64,000 nt of DNA, taken from the NCBI RefSeq assembly GCF_021341785.1, contig NZ_JAJTTF010000009.1:98045-162044 (forward strand), written 5' to 3'. A model generated the notes under the pieces. It searched no databases. It was not told the origin of the DNA and saw only the letters and a list, made by a program, of their open reading frames with translations. Positions within the stretch are counted from its first letter, which is position 1. The number at the start of each line of letters is the position of its first letter. The position numbers and the translations under genes are program-made. Shown piece by piece: positions 33,118 through 41,372 of the stretch. The stretch comes from Microbacterium sp. Au-Mic1. Its GTDB lineage: Bacteria; Actinomycetota; Actinomycetes; Actinomycetales; Microbacteriaceae.

Positions 33118-33197
33118 CCGACGCCCGGGATGGACGATGCGCGGGTGTGGGACGCGCGCTGCAGGCCGCCCCGCCCCGCGGGACGAGGCGGGACCAC

Positions 33198-33228
33198 GAG
33201 GCCACGGGCGAAGCGCGCCCGTGGCCTC
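33198..33228. terminator. Terminator hairpin between convergent genes
   Basis: GAGGCCACGGGCG pairs with CGCCCGTGGCCTC around AAGCG. It lies after the RIO kinase and overlaps the stop of the convergent gene, so it can serve both directions. Confidence 0.65.
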
Positions 33229-33970
33229 AGGCGAGCAGCCGTCCCCAGCGCGCGTCGAGCAATGGGGATCCGGCCAGCTCCAGGCAGTGCCACAGCGTCA
33301 CCGCGACGGAGTCGAGCACGGGAACGCCGGTGCGCGCCTCGACCTCCGCCGCGATCGGCGCGCCGTAGAGGTTGGTGCACAGGTAGACCAGCGCATCGGG
33401 GTCGGCCTCGGCCAGCGCGACCGACGGCTCCACCAGCGCCTCGGGACGCACCCGGCCGAACGACTCGTTGTCGCTCAGCCCGAGCGCCGTGTGCCCCGTC
33501 ACCGCGACGCCGTTCTCGAGGTAGCGGGCCGCGACCTGCTCGTTCACATCGGCCGTGTAGGGCGTGAGCAGCCCGATGTCGGAGATCCCGAACCGCCGGA
33601 ACGCCGCGAAGTACGCGAGGGTCGACGTCGTCGCCGGCACCCCGGTCGCGCGGGTGATCTCAGCGGCGATCGCCTCGTCGTGCCCGACGCCGAGCCAGGA
33701 CCCCGAGGTCCCGTTCCAGGCGATCACGTCCACATCGGCGGTGGCGAGCAGCTCCGCGGCCGCGCGCATCCCGGCGGCGTCGAACTGCTGGTCGGATCCG
33801 GCGTCGAGGGCGATGCGGGTCACCGGGATGCGGGCGGAGTGCACCGTCACGTCGTCGCGGTCCCCCAGGATCCGGTACGTCATCGGCTCCAGACAGGTGT
33901 TCGACGAGGGGACGATCATCCCGATCCGGGTGGGCCGCGAGGCGGCCAGGACGTCCGGCACGGCGCTCAT
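33227..33970 (-). CDS. Asp/Glu racemase superfamily enzyme with arylmalonate-decarboxylase-like active site
   Basis: 247 aa of the maleate isomerase/arylmalonate decarboxylase (AMDase) group: IGMIVPSSNTCLEPM near the N-terminus, GTSGSW (87-92) and YLCTNLYG (C198 in CTN). Maleate isomerases carry Cys in both positions; here the first is Gly87 and only Cys198 remains, the Gly/Cys pattern of AMDase, which decarboxylates disubstituted malonates. The substrate is inferred only. It overlaps the upstream amidohydrolase stop by 4 nt and is the last gene of a hydantoin-type operon. Confidence 0.75.
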   Translation of the reverse strand: MSAVPDVLAASRPTRIGMIVPSSNTCLEPMTYRILGDRDDVTVHSARIPVTRIALDAGSDQQFDAAGMRAAAELLATADVDVIAWNGTSGSWLGVGHDEAIAAEITRATGVPATTSTLAYFAAFRRFGISDIGLLTPYTADVNEQVAARYLENGVAVTGHTALGLSDNESFGRVRPEALVEPSVALAEADPDALVYLCTNLYGAPIAAEVEARTGVPVLDSVAVTLWHCLELAGSPLLDARWGRLLA

Positions 33971-35394
33971 GCGCTCCTCCCTGCCAGCACGCGCTCGGCG
34001 CGCGTGCTCGACGGCACCGCCGGCTGCCGCTCGAGGAAGCGCCCGATCGCGCCGGGATCGTGGAAGCCGTCCTCGTCGAGGACGGTCCGCCCCCCTGCGA
34101 CGACGACCTGCGGCCAGCCCCGCAGCGTCTTCCCGTCGAACGGCGAGAAGTCGGTGCCCATGTGCAGCGCCGTTCCGTCGACACGTCGCTCCTCGGCGGG
34201 GTCGAAGATCACCAGGTCGGCATCGTGGCCGACCGCGATGCGTCCCTTGCCTCCCAGCGCATGGATGCGGGCGGGCGCCGCGGAGAACAGGTCCGCGAAG
34301 CGCTGCAGCACGGCGTCGGTGATCGGCGCCCCGTCGGTCAGGGCGGTGAATGCTGCGGGCATGCGCGTCTCCACGCCCGGCAAGCCGTGGGGCATCTGCC
34401 GGATGTCGTCGCGGCGTTCGCGCTTCTGACTGAGGTCGTAGCAGGAGTGGTCGCTGGCGACCGTGTCGACGGATCCGTCCGCGAACCGCTCGCGCAGGGC
34501 CGCGACCGTCGCCGCGTCCCGCATCGGCGGGCAGCAGGCGTACCACTCGGGGAAGCGCGACGCGTAGACGCCGTCGTCCAGCAGGAGGTAGTGCGGGCAG
34601 GTCTCGGAGTACGCCTCGACGCCGCGCAGGCGGGCATCCGCGACGAGGTCGACCGCACCGGGCGTGGACTGGTGCACGAAGTACACCGGCGTGCCGACGT
34701 ACTCGGCCATGGCCAGCACCTCGCGCACCGAGGCCTCCTCGGCGAGTTCCGGACGGGTCTCGTGCAGGTGCTCGATGCCGATCTCGCCGCTGTCGGCGTG
34801 GTCCTGCGTGCAGTCGACGACGATCGCATCGTGCTCGGCGTGGATGATCGTCATCCCACCGAGGCGCTTCATCTCCCTCATCACCTTCAGCACGGTGTCG
34901 TTGTCGCTCATGGTCGATCCGCGGTTGGTCATGTACATCTTCACCGAGCGGATTCCCATCGCGGCCAGCGCGTCCAGCTGCGCGGGCACCGTCTCATCCC
35001 ATGCGACGACGGAGCCGTGCAGGGCGACGTCGCAGCGGGACGCCCGAGCCAGATCGCGCTTGTTGCGCGCGGCCGCGAGGGGGCTCTCCGAGGGGTCCCG
35101 CGGGATGCCGAAGTCCATGACGGTGGTGGTGCCGCCCCAGAGCGCCGCGGCGCTGGTGACGGCGAAGTCGTCGAGGGTACGGTACCGCCCGGTGATCTGC
35201 GCGACGTGACAGTGCCCGTCGACTCCTCCGGGGATCACCGCCCGTCCGGCGGCGTCGATGACCCGGCCGGCGGCGGGAATCGGATCCGAGACGGCGAGGA
35301 TCGCGTCGATCCTGCCGCCGGTGACGACGATGTGACCGGACGAGACGCCGTCCGCATTGACGATCCGGGCGTTCGCGATGACGAGGTCCGACAT
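33967..35394 (-). CDS. Dihydropyrimidinase/allantoinase-like cyclic amidohydrolase
   Basis: 475 aa amidohydrolase. Metal-binding GGVDGHCHV (HxH, about 57-65), VKMYMTNRG at the position of the carbamylated Lys (here the Lys of SVKMY), IHAEHD, YFVHQSTPGAVDLV (metal His), and SDHSCYD (Asp). It ends with VAGGRTVLDEDG as in hydantoinases. The family opens cyclic amides such as hydantoins, dihydropyrimidines and allantoin. The adjacent hydantoin racemase supports a hydantoin-type substrate. The start at 35394 is 2 nt downstream of the racemase stop. Confidence 0.83.
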   Translation of the reverse strand: MSDLVIANARIVNADGVSSGHIVVTGGRIDAILAVSDPIPAAGRVIDAAGRAVIPGGVDGHCHVAQITGRYRTLDDFAVTSAAALWGGTTTVMDFGIPRDPSESPLAAARNKRDLARASRCDVALHGSVVAWDETVPAQLDALAAMGIRSVKMYMTNRGSTMSDNDTVLKVMREMKRLGGMTIIHAEHDAIVVDCTQDHADSGEIGIEHLHETRPELAEEASVREVLAMAEYVGTPVYFVHQSTPGAVDLVADARLRGVEAYSETCPHYLLLDDGVYASRFPEWYACCPPMRDAATVAALRERFADGSVDTVASDHSCYDLSQKRERRDDIRQMPHGLPGVETRMPAAFTALTDGAPITDAVLQRFADLFSAAPARIHALGGKGRIAVGHDADLVIFDPAEERRVDGTALHMGTDFSPFDGKTLRGWPQVVVAGGRTVLDEDGFHDPGAIGRFLERQPAVPSSTRAERVLAGRSA

Positions 35395-35396
35395 GA

Positions 35397-36173
35397 TCAG
35401 TTCACTCCTTCCGAGTTGTCCGTGGCCTTCTGCGCACGGTCGAACGCGCGATTCAGCGCGGGGCTGAGGCCCCGGCGGGGCTTGCGCGGCGGGGCAGCGA
35501 ACGCGCCCGCCCTGTGCGTGCCGGAGGCGAGCCCGACCACCGCCTCCGCGAGTCGCACCCCGGCGCCGATGCCGTCGACGACCGGCACCGGGATCTGCCC
35601 GGCGACCTTCCGGGCAAGGCCGGCGAGGGGCGCGCCGGCGAGGATGATCACGTCCGCGCCGTCCTCGGCGACCGCGCGCTGCGCGAGCGCCACCAGCGTG
35701 GGCCCGAAGTCCTGCTGGACGCTGTCGATCCCGCCGAGCGCCTCGGTGATGGACCGGATCGAGGCGAGACGCCCGGCGAGCCCGAAGCCCTCGACGCACT
35801 CGCGGTACCAGGCGGTGATCCGGTCCGAGATCGCGATGATCGAGAAGCGGTGGCCCTGCAGCGCCGCAGCGCACAGGGCGGCCTCGGTGATGCCGATCAC
35901 CGGCACGTCCACGAGCTCCTTGAGCGCCGGCATGCCGGGATCGCCGAACGCGGCGACCACGACGCCGTCGACCTCACCCGCGTGCGCGGCGATCACCTCG
36001 GCCACGGCTCCCGCCGCGATCACCGACTCGAGCCGGGTCTCGATGTACTCCACACCGTAGGGCGCGGTGTGCACCTGCAGCTCGGTGTCGGGGCTCGCGG
36101 AGCGCTGCGCCTCGGCGCGGATGAGCTCCGTGACCGCCGAGCTCGTGTTGGGGTTGATGATCAGCAGTCTCAT
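35397..36173 (-). CDS. Hydantoin racemase (Asp/Glu racemase family)
   Basis: 258 aa. Opens with LLIINPNTSSAVTELI and has GVVVAAFGDPGMPALKELVDVPVIGITEAA; the usual first catalytic Cys of hydantoin racemases (ACFGDP, C76-type) reads AAFGDP here. In the second half DVIILAGAPLAGLARKV also lacks Cys (usually LGCAP/LGGA). Several annotated hydantoin racemase-like proteins share this. Its enzymatic activity is therefore uncertain although the fold and context are clear. About 220-258 is a basic, low-complexity tail (PRKPRRGLSP). Confidence 0.75.
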   Translation of the reverse strand: MRLLIINPNTSSAVTELIRAEAQRSASPDTELQVHTAPYGVEYIETRLESVIAAGAVAEVIAAHAGEVDGVVVAAFGDPGMPALKELVDVPVIGITEAALCAAALQGHRFSIIAISDRITAWYRECVEGFGLAGRLASIRSITEALGGIDSVQQDFGPTLVALAQRAVAEDGADVIILAGAPLAGLARKVAGQIPVPVVDGIGAGVRLAEAVVGLASGTHRAGAFAAPPRKPRRGLSPALNRAFDRAQKATDNSEGVN

Positions 36174-36213
36174 GTCGTCCTCCCTGCGGCCGACCCGGAC
36201 TGCCGACGGCAGC

Positions 36214-36861
36214 TCACACGGTGTCGGGATACTGTTCGCGGTACTTGTCGATGTGGTGGGCGGATTGCGCCGCCGCCCGGTCGGGGTCGCCGCTGGCGAT
36301 GGCCGTCAGCAGCAGCTGGTGCTCCTCGACGAGCTCCGGCAGGTCGCGGACGTGGCGGAACAGCCAGTGCATCCGGCCCTGCAGCGGCTCCAGCGCGGTG
36401 CGGAGGAAGTCGTTGTCCGCGATCCGGGTGACCTCGTCGTGGAACTCGCTGTTCAGCGCGTGGGTCTCGGCCAGGCTCCCCCGGGCCAGGGCGTCCTTCG
36501 TCCGGTCGACCAGGGCGGTCAGCCGGGCGATGTCGTCCGGGGTGGCGCGCTCCGCCGCCAGCCGGCAGGCCAGTACCTCGAGCGCGATCCGCACGCTGAA
36601 CAGGTCGTCCACCTGATCCGCATCGAGTGTCGCGACCACGGATCCCCGCGTCGCCGGCTCCGTGACCAGGCCCTCCTGCTGCAGCATCCGCAGCGCTTCG
36701 CGCACGGGAAGGCGCGACACGTTGAACTCGGCGGCGAGGTCCCGCTCCACCAGCCGGGATCCCGGCGTGTACTGCCCCTCGAAGATCCTGTTGCGGACCG
36801 TGTCCCTGATCACCTCGCGCAGCGGTTTGGCCCGCTGACCGGCTTCGACTGTCTGCACCAC
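36214..36861 (-). CDS. GntR (FCD/FadR subfamily) transcriptional regulator
   Basis: 215 aa. The winged HTH (about 15-78) has TPGSRLVERDLAAEFNVSRLPVREALRMLQQEGLV; the FCD ligand domain follows (FSVRIALEVLACRLAAERA, NSEFHDEVTRIADNDFL with the metal-binding Asp/His pattern, HQLLLTAIASGD). The start is GTG with GGAGG 8 nt upstream. TGGGATCCCA palindromes occur before it and before the divergently placed-in-function MFS gene, so it probably controls both itself with the catabolic genes downstream and the carrier. Confidence 0.87.
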   Translation of the reverse strand: MVQTVEAGQRAKPLREVIRDTVRNRIFEGQYTPGSRLVERDLAAEFNVSRLPVREALRMLQQEGLVTEPATRGSVVATLDADQVDDLFSVRIALEVLACRLAAERATPDDIARLTALVDRTKDALARGSLAETHALNSEFHDEVTRIADNDFLRTALEPLQGRMHWLFRHVRDLPELVEEHQLLLTAIASGDPDRAAAQSAHHIDKYREQYPDTV

Positions 36862-36887
36862 GGGGCTGCCCTCCGCCTTCTCCGATT

Positions 36888-36899
36888 CTGGGATCCCAG
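36888..36899. promoter_or_regulatory. GntR operator CTGGGATCCCAG upstream of gntR
   Basis: A perfect 12-nt palindrome beside a TAGGCT -10-like element (minus; plus 36898-36903), 27 nt before the gntR start. It matches the three copies in front of the MFS gene. Confidence 0.65.
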
Positions 36900-36957
36900 C
36901 CTAGCGACACCCCCCGTCCGTGAACCGGGGCGGAGTCCGATCCACGGACGAGGACGA

Positions 36958-38292
36958 TCATGCGCGCACGAGCCGCTTGCTGTAGTCGAGCGCGAGCACC
37001 GAGACGCCCATCACGATCGCCGAGCCGACGAAGTAGAGCAGCGCCCAGGTGTAGCCGCCCGTCGCCCCGACGATGAGGCCGACCGCGATCGGCGTGATGA
37101 AACCGGCGACGTTGCCGCTGAGGTTCATCGCGCCGCCGAGCACCCCCGCGTTCTCACGGCCGCCCAGCGTGGCCGGCACGGCCCAGAACAGGCCGACCCA
37201 GCGCAGGAAGAAGAGCACCACCGAGAGCAGCACGACCGCGGTGATCGGGTCGCCGACGAGGGTCACTCCGACCAGGCCGGCGGTGACGATCAGCGCGGCG
37301 GCGCCGAGCATCGAGCGCATCACGAGGTTCGCGCTGTGCCCGCGGGAGCGGAGCTTGTCGGCGAGCAGGCCGCCCAGGATCTCCCCGACGAACCCGGCGC
37401 CGAAGATCACGAAGGTCGACCAGCCGACCGTCTTCAGGTCGAAGTGCTTGGCCTCGGAGAGGTACAGCGGGCCCCAGGTGAGCAGGCCGTAGAAGACGCC
37501 GTTGAAGCCGAGCCAGCCGAAGCACATCGCCCAGAACGAGCGGAAGCGCAGGTACTGCACGAGGCCGCGGCGGGTCGACACGGGGCCGGTGGCGGCCTCC
37601 TCGCGGTGCGAGTCCTCGATGTACTCTGCCTCAGCCGCGTTGACAGCCCGGTGCGCGCGGGGGTTGTCGCGCACGTACCACCAGATGAACAGACCGAGCA
37701 CGACCGTCGCGATGCCGGCGATGATGAACGCGTAGCGCCAGGATCCGGTGCTCGCGATGAGCCAGGTGATCAGGATGCCGCCGATGCCCGCTCCCAGCGG
37801 GGCGCCGGCGTCGAGGATCGTCGCGCCACGACCGCGCTCCTTGGAGTGCATCCAGAGGGCGTTCAGCTTGCCGCCCGCGGGCATCACGCCCGCCTCGGTG
37901 ACGCCGATCGCGGAGCGCGCGATGAACATGCTGATGAAGTTGCCCGCCAGCCCCGAGGCGGCGGTCGCCGCGCCCCAGCCGACGCAGGAGGCCGTGACGA
38001 CCTTGCGCGGACCGAAGCGGTCGATAAGGTAGCCGACCGGGACCTGCATGAGCGCGTAGGTCCAGAAGAACGCGCTCAGGAGCAGTCCGACGAGTTCCGG
38101 CGAGAGGTTGAAGTCCTTCTGGATGACCGGGAGGGCGACGGAGATCGATCCCCGGTCGACGTAGTTCACCGTGACCAGGATCAGCAGGAGGAGGAAGAGC
38201 CTCCATCGAACCCGGGTGGGCTTGGCCTGGCTGCGGGGCGATGCACTGTTCTCGGCGGTTCGGTCCGCCGTGGCTTCGTTCTGAAGGGACAC
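36958..38292 (-). CDS. MFS transporter, anion:cation symporter (ACS) family
   Basis: 444 aa, twelve predicted helices. First helix LFLLLLILVTVNYVDRGSISVALP and the loop GYLIDRFGPRKVVTASCVGWG carry the ACS/MFS signature; second-half motif GGLLADKLRSRGHSANLV. Relatives take up hexuronates, tartrate, phthalate or allantoate; next to hydantoin-type genes an N-heterocyclic acid or malonate-like anion is likely. The GTG start at 38292 has AAGGAGG at good spacing. Three GntR operators surround its promoter. Confidence 0.83.
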   Translation of the reverse strand: MSLQNEATADRTAENSASPRSQAKPTRVRWRLFLLLLILVTVNYVDRGSISVALPVIQKDFNLSPELVGLLLSAFFWTYALMQVPVGYLIDRFGPRKVVTASCVGWGAATAASGLAGNFISMFIARSAIGVTEAGVMPAGGKLNALWMHSKERGRGATILDAGAPLGAGIGGILITWLIASTGSWRYAFIIAGIATVVLGLFIWWYVRDNPRAHRAVNAAEAEYIEDSHREEAATGPVSTRRGLVQYLRFRSFWAMCFGWLGFNGVFYGLLTWGPLYLSEAKHFDLKTVGWSTFVIFGAGFVGEILGGLLADKLRSRGHSANLVMRSMLGAAALIVTAGLVGVTLVGDPITAVVLLSVVLFFLRWVGLFWAVPATLGGRENAGVLGGAMNLSGNVAGFITPIAVGLIVGATGGYTWALLYFVGSAIVMGVSVLALDYSKRLVRA

Positions 38293-38349
38293 CTGGTCCT
38301 CCTTCACTTCGTCGGGAAGGCCGGCCGCGCCTGCGCGTCGACCGGAGTT

Positions 38350-38421
38350 TGGGATCCCACATTGGGATCCCAAACCGAGGATAGGAGGATCTGTTCACGA
38401 CGTCAAGGCTTGGGATCCCAA
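38350..38421 (-). promoter_or_regulatory. MFS promoter with three GntR operators
   Basis: TGGGATCCCA occurs at 38350-38359, TTGGGATCCCAA at 38362-38373 and 38410-38421. Between the second and third on the minus strand are TTGACG (plus 38401-38406), a 17-nt spacer and TATCCT (plus 38378-38383). Operators thus flank the promoter on both sides. Confidence 0.75.
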
Positions 38422-38423
38422 AA

Positions 38424-38461
38424 AAGTGCACCGCGTCCCTCGGGAGGAACGCGGTGCACTT
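38424..38461 (-). terminator. Rho-independent terminator of the DUF3817 gene
   Basis: A perfect 13-nt stem (AAGTGCACCGCGT with ACGCGGTGCACTT) with a 12-nt loop, followed on the minus strand by a run of T. It insulates the MFS promoter just downstream. Confidence 0.8.
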
Positions 38462-38497
38462 CGGATCCCGCGGACGCGGCCGTTCGGCCGCGCCGGG

Positions 38498-38959
38498 TCA
38501 CTTCCCGCCGGGCGGGCCGATCAGCAGCAGCACCGCGAACAGCACGGCGACCGCGGCGACGATGAGCAGCGCGAGCACCCACGGGCGGCGCAGGAACCAG
38601 CGCATCGTGCGGTCGTACCAGGCGGCGTCGCGAGGGTCGTCGCTCTGCTCGAGGCGCCAGTCGCCGGCGAGGCGGCCGGTGCGGTGCAGCCAGATCTCGG
38701 CCGGGATCGTGGCGTAGGGCACGATCGCGCTGGCGATCGCGAGGATCGCGACGCCGACGCCCCAGCGCTGGTGGAACGCGAGCAGCACGGCGGTGGCGCC
38801 GTAGGAGAGGAACACGAAGCCGTGGATGGAGCCGGCGATCGTGACCAGCACGGGAGGCAGGCCGGTGGCGCGGGCGATCAGGGCGCCGATCAGCAGGGTC
38901 CAGGTGATGGCCTCCGCGATCGCGAGCACGCGGAACAGGCGGGCAGGAGTGGTGAACAC
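38498..38959 (-). CDS. DUF3817 family membrane protein, 153 aa
   Basis: Four hydrophobic segments: LFRVLAIAEAITWTLLIGALI, VLVTIAGSIHGFVFLSYGATAVLLAF (with the conserved HGxxF), WGVGVAILAIASAIVPYATIPAEIWL and a C-terminal WVLALLIVAAVAVLFAVLLLIG. This is the integral-membrane DUF3817 pattern; function unknown. The GTG start (38959) has GGAGAG 3-4 nt upstream. Confidence 0.8.
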   Translation of the reverse strand: MFTTPARLFRVLAIAEAITWTLLIGALIARATGLPPVLVTIAGSIHGFVFLSYGATAVLLAFHQRWGVGVAILAIASAIVPYATIPAEIWLHRTGRLAGDWRLEQSDDPRDAAWYDRTMRWFLRRPWVLALLIVAAVAVLFAVLLLIGPPGGK

Positions 38960-39164
38960 GTCTCTCCTCGGGTCGAGTACTCTCCAGCGTAGGCAGCAGG
39001 ATCCGGTCACCGCCTCCCGCCGGCCTCCACCTTTCGGACGGTTTCGGGTCCGGTCCTCGCCCCGCGAGCGGCCGCACCGGCGCGAGGCGGCCTGTCCGGT
39101 GCGGCGCCTTCCGCGCGATGTCACCGTGTGACGCGCGACCGGGGCGGCGGACACCGAGGCGGCC

Positions 39165-39170
39165 TACACT
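39165..39170 (+). promoter_or_regulatory. -10 element for leaderless transcription of the chelatase gene
   Basis: TACACT ends 6 nt before the ATG at 39177 and no Shine-Dalgarno is seen. The remainder of the 38960-39176 gap shows no other feature. Confidence 0.4.
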
Positions 39171-39176
39171 CCCCCC

Positions 39177-39893
39177 ATGCCCCGCCCCGCGCTGCTCGCC
39201 GTCTCGCACGGCACCTCCGACGCCGCCGGCGCCGCCGCGATCGCACTGCTGGTGCGCCGGGTCGCCGAGCGGCTGCCGGACGTCGCCGTGCACTCCGGCT
39301 TCGTCGACGTGCAGCAGCCCGACGCCCCCACGGCCCTCGCCGCGGTCGAGGGGCCTGTGGTCGTCGTGCCCCTGCTGCTGTCGCAGGGCTTCCACGTGCG
39401 GGTGGACCTGGGGCGGGCCGTTTCGGAGCGCTCGGACGCAGTCGTCACGGATCCGCTCGGACCCGATCCGCGCCTCGCGAAGGTGCTCGCGCTCCGGCTC
39501 GCGGACGCCGATGCGGCGGCGCACCCCGGGGGCGGCACCGATCGTCCGGTCGTGCTGGCGGTCGCGGGATCCCGGGATCCGCGTTCGCTTCCCGATGCCG
39601 AGGCGATGGCCGCACTGCTGAGCGAGGACCTCGGACGCGCCGTCGTGCCCGCCTACCTCGCTGCGCGAGAGCCGAGCCTGACCGCGGCGCGGGAACTCCA
39701 CCCCGATGCCGCCGTCGCGACCTACCTGCTCGCGCACGGCTACTTCTTCGATGTGGCCGAACGCGTCGCCGGATCCGCGCTGCTCACCGAGCCGCTGCTC
39801 GACGACGGGGAGCCGCCCGCGCCGCTCGTGGATCTCGTCGTGGACCGCTATCTCGCGGGCGAGGCCGAGCTCAGGCAGCTCCGAGGGCACTGA
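39177..39893 (+). CDS. Sirohydrochlorin chelatase (CbiX/SirB-like)
   Basis: 238 aa with two CbiX-like halves. LLAVSHGTSD holds the first catalytic His (H10), VVVVPLLLSQGFHVRVDL the second His region (FHV); the second half starts VVLAVAGSRDPRSLPDAEAMAALL. The enzyme inserts Fe2+ (or Co2+) into sirohydrochlorin. It fits the sulfite reductase and the siroheme methyltransferase encoded about 2 and 10 kb downstream, giving first and last steps of siroheme synthesis. Confidence 0.82.
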   Translation: MPRPALLAVSHGTSDAAGAAAIALLVRRVAERLPDVAVHSGFVDVQQPDAPTALAAVEGPVVVVPLLLSQGFHVRVDLGRAVSERSDAVVTDPLGPDPRLAKVLALRLADADAAAHPGGGTDRPVVLAVAGSRDPRSLPDAEAMAALLSEDLGRAVVPAYLAAREPSLTAARELHPDAAVATYLLAHGYFFDVAERVAGSALLTEPLLDDGEPPAPLVDLVVDRYLAGEAELRQLRGH

Positions 39894-39929
39894 GCGGCGG
39901 CGTGCCGCTTCGCTCACCGCGACCGCCCG

Positions 39930-39946
39930 CCCCCCCCCCCCCCCCC
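39930..39946. repeat. Run of 17 C
   Basis: A homopolymer between the chelatase and phosphoesterase genes, 105 nt before the latter's ATG. It could vary in length or be an assembly compromise. Confidence 0.9.
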
Positions 39947-40051
39947 GGCGAGCTGTTCCCGCTCCGTTCACGCCGTGTCCACTCACGCCGCCACCTCGAG
40001 CGCGAAGGTGGATACGGCGTCGGCGCCGACGCCCCGAACCAAGGAGACCGC

Positions 40052-41101
40052 ATGCCCCTCCCCCGCACTCTGATGGCGGCGACGGCCGCCGCTCTCGCCC
40101 TCGTCGCGGCGAGCAGCGCGCCCGCCCTCGCCGCTGAGTCACCCGGTCACGACACGCCCGGCCAGGACAAGGCCGGCCACTACTCGTTCGCCGTGATCGG
40201 CGACGTCCCCTACGGCGCCGCCCAGCAGGCGCTGTTCCCGCAGTGGATCCAGGAGATCAACGCCGCGGATCCGGCGATGACGTTCCACGTCGGCGACATC
40301 AAGAACGGGTCGACCCGCTGCGACGACGCGCTGTACCAGCAGATCAAGGGCGATTTCGACACCTTCGCCAATCCGCTGATCTACACCCCGGGCGACAACG
40401 AGTGGACCGACTGCCACCGTGCGAACAACGGCGCGTACAACCCGCTCGAGCGCCTCGCCTACGATCGCTCGGTGTTCTTCGCTAACCCCGGCGTCTCCCT
40501 CGGGCAGAAGCCCGTGAAGGTCGATGCGCAGACGGCGGCCGGCTTCCCGGAGAACGTGTCCCTGCGCCGCGACGGCGTCGACTTCGCCGTGGTGCACGTG
40601 GTCGGCAGCGACGACGGCGTCCAGCCGTGGGCGGGCCTCGGTGACACGACCGCCCGGCCCGAGCAGCTCGCCGCCGAGCAGGCGCGGATGGCGAACGCGA
40701 TCTCGCTCGTGAAGAGCACCTTCGCCACGGCGAAGCAGAAGCACGACCGCGCGGTGATGGTGCTGCTGCAGGCCGACATGTTCGACCCGACCTACACCCC
40801 CGCCTGGTCGGACATCTCGGCGTTCCAGCCGCTCGTGCAGACCCTGGTGGACGAGTCGAGCGCCTTCGACGGCGAGGTCTACCTGGTCAACGGCGACAGC
40901 CACGTCTTCAACGACGACCGGCCGCTCGCGGCGGGCTCGCCGTGGCTGGCGACCTACGGTGTCACCGGCGCAGCCGACAACCTCACGCGCCTGACGGTCG
41001 ACGGATCCTCGAACAACAAGGACTGGCTGCGCGTCACGATCAACAGGCCCGGCGCCGACCAGGTGCTGAGCTGGGAGCGCGTGCCGTACCTCGCGCACTG
41101 A
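40052..41101 (+). CDS. Secreted calcineurin-like metallophosphoesterase-type protein, 349 aa
   Basis: A Sec signal (PRTLMAATAAALALVAASSAPALAA, cleavage about 29) precedes a metallophosphoesterase fold: FAVIGDVPYG (first metal Asp), FHVGDIKNG (second GD), YTPGDNEWTDC (GDN-E in place of GDNH), and YLVNGDSHVFNDD (final GDSH). The pattern matches an actinobacterial secreted phosphoesterase-like family; no substrate known. AAGGAG precedes the ATG. Followed by a strong terminator. Confidence 0.8.
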   Translation: MPLPRTLMAATAAALALVAASSAPALAAESPGHDTPGQDKAGHYSFAVIGDVPYGAAQQALFPQWIQEINAADPAMTFHVGDIKNGSTRCDDALYQQIKGDFDTFANPLIYTPGDNEWTDCHRANNGAYNPLERLAYDRSVFFANPGVSLGQKPVKVDAQTAAGFPENVSLRRDGVDFAVVHVVGSDDGVQPWAGLGDTTARPEQLAAEQARMANAISLVKSTFATAKQKHDRAVMVLLQADMFDPTYTPAWSDISAFQPLVQTLVDESSAFDGEVYLVNGDSHVFNDDRPLAAGSPWLATYGVTGAADNLTRLTVDGSSNNKDWLRVTINRPGADQVLSWERVPYLAH

Positions 41102-41115
41102 TCCGTATCGCGCTC

Positions 41116-41153
41116 GAGGACTCCGCCCGCGCTCGCGCTCGGGCGGAGTCCTC
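41116..41153 (+). terminator. Terminator hairpin after the phosphoesterase gene
   Basis: GAGGACTCCGCCCG pairs perfectly with CGGGCGGAGTCCTC around a 10-nt loop, 14 nt after the stop codon. Confidence 0.75.
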
Positions 41154-41294
41154 GCGTTCCGGAGGAGGCATTCGCGGATCCGCTCCGCCCGTGGCTGCGT
41201 TCTCCTCCCGAGCGTGCAGGCGACCGGATCCCCGCCCGAAAGCCGCACCGCGGGCGCTCCATTGAACAGCATCCTCCCCGGAGGAAACTGGACC

Positions 41295-41363
41295 ATGTCG
41301 AACAATGACGCTCCGTGTCGGCGCCGCCGACACACACGAGCGTCCGAGCGGATCCGCACGTAG
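41295..41363 (+). CDS. Possible 22-codon upstream ORF before the sulfite reductase gene
   Basis: ATG with GGAGGA about 10 nt upstream encodes a short basic peptide containing one Cys codon (MSNNDAPCRRRRH...) and ends 9 nt before the sir start. It overlaps a perfect 8-nt-stem hairpin (GTGTCGGC/GCCGACAC, 41315-41333). Such leaders sometimes sense sulfur supply; coding is unproven. Confidence 0.25.
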   Translation: MSNNDAPCRRRRHTRASERIRT

Positions 41364-41372
41364 CTTGTCCGC

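Noticed and set aside
33137..34429. 430-codon plus-strand frame over the AMDase-like gene
   Set aside because: Antisense shadow, and it would read through the convergent terminator at 33198-33228.
41315..41333. Perfect hairpin before sir as a riboswitch
   Set aside because: Only an 8-bp stem with 3-nt loop; no conserved SAM or cobalamin riboswitch core is seen around it.
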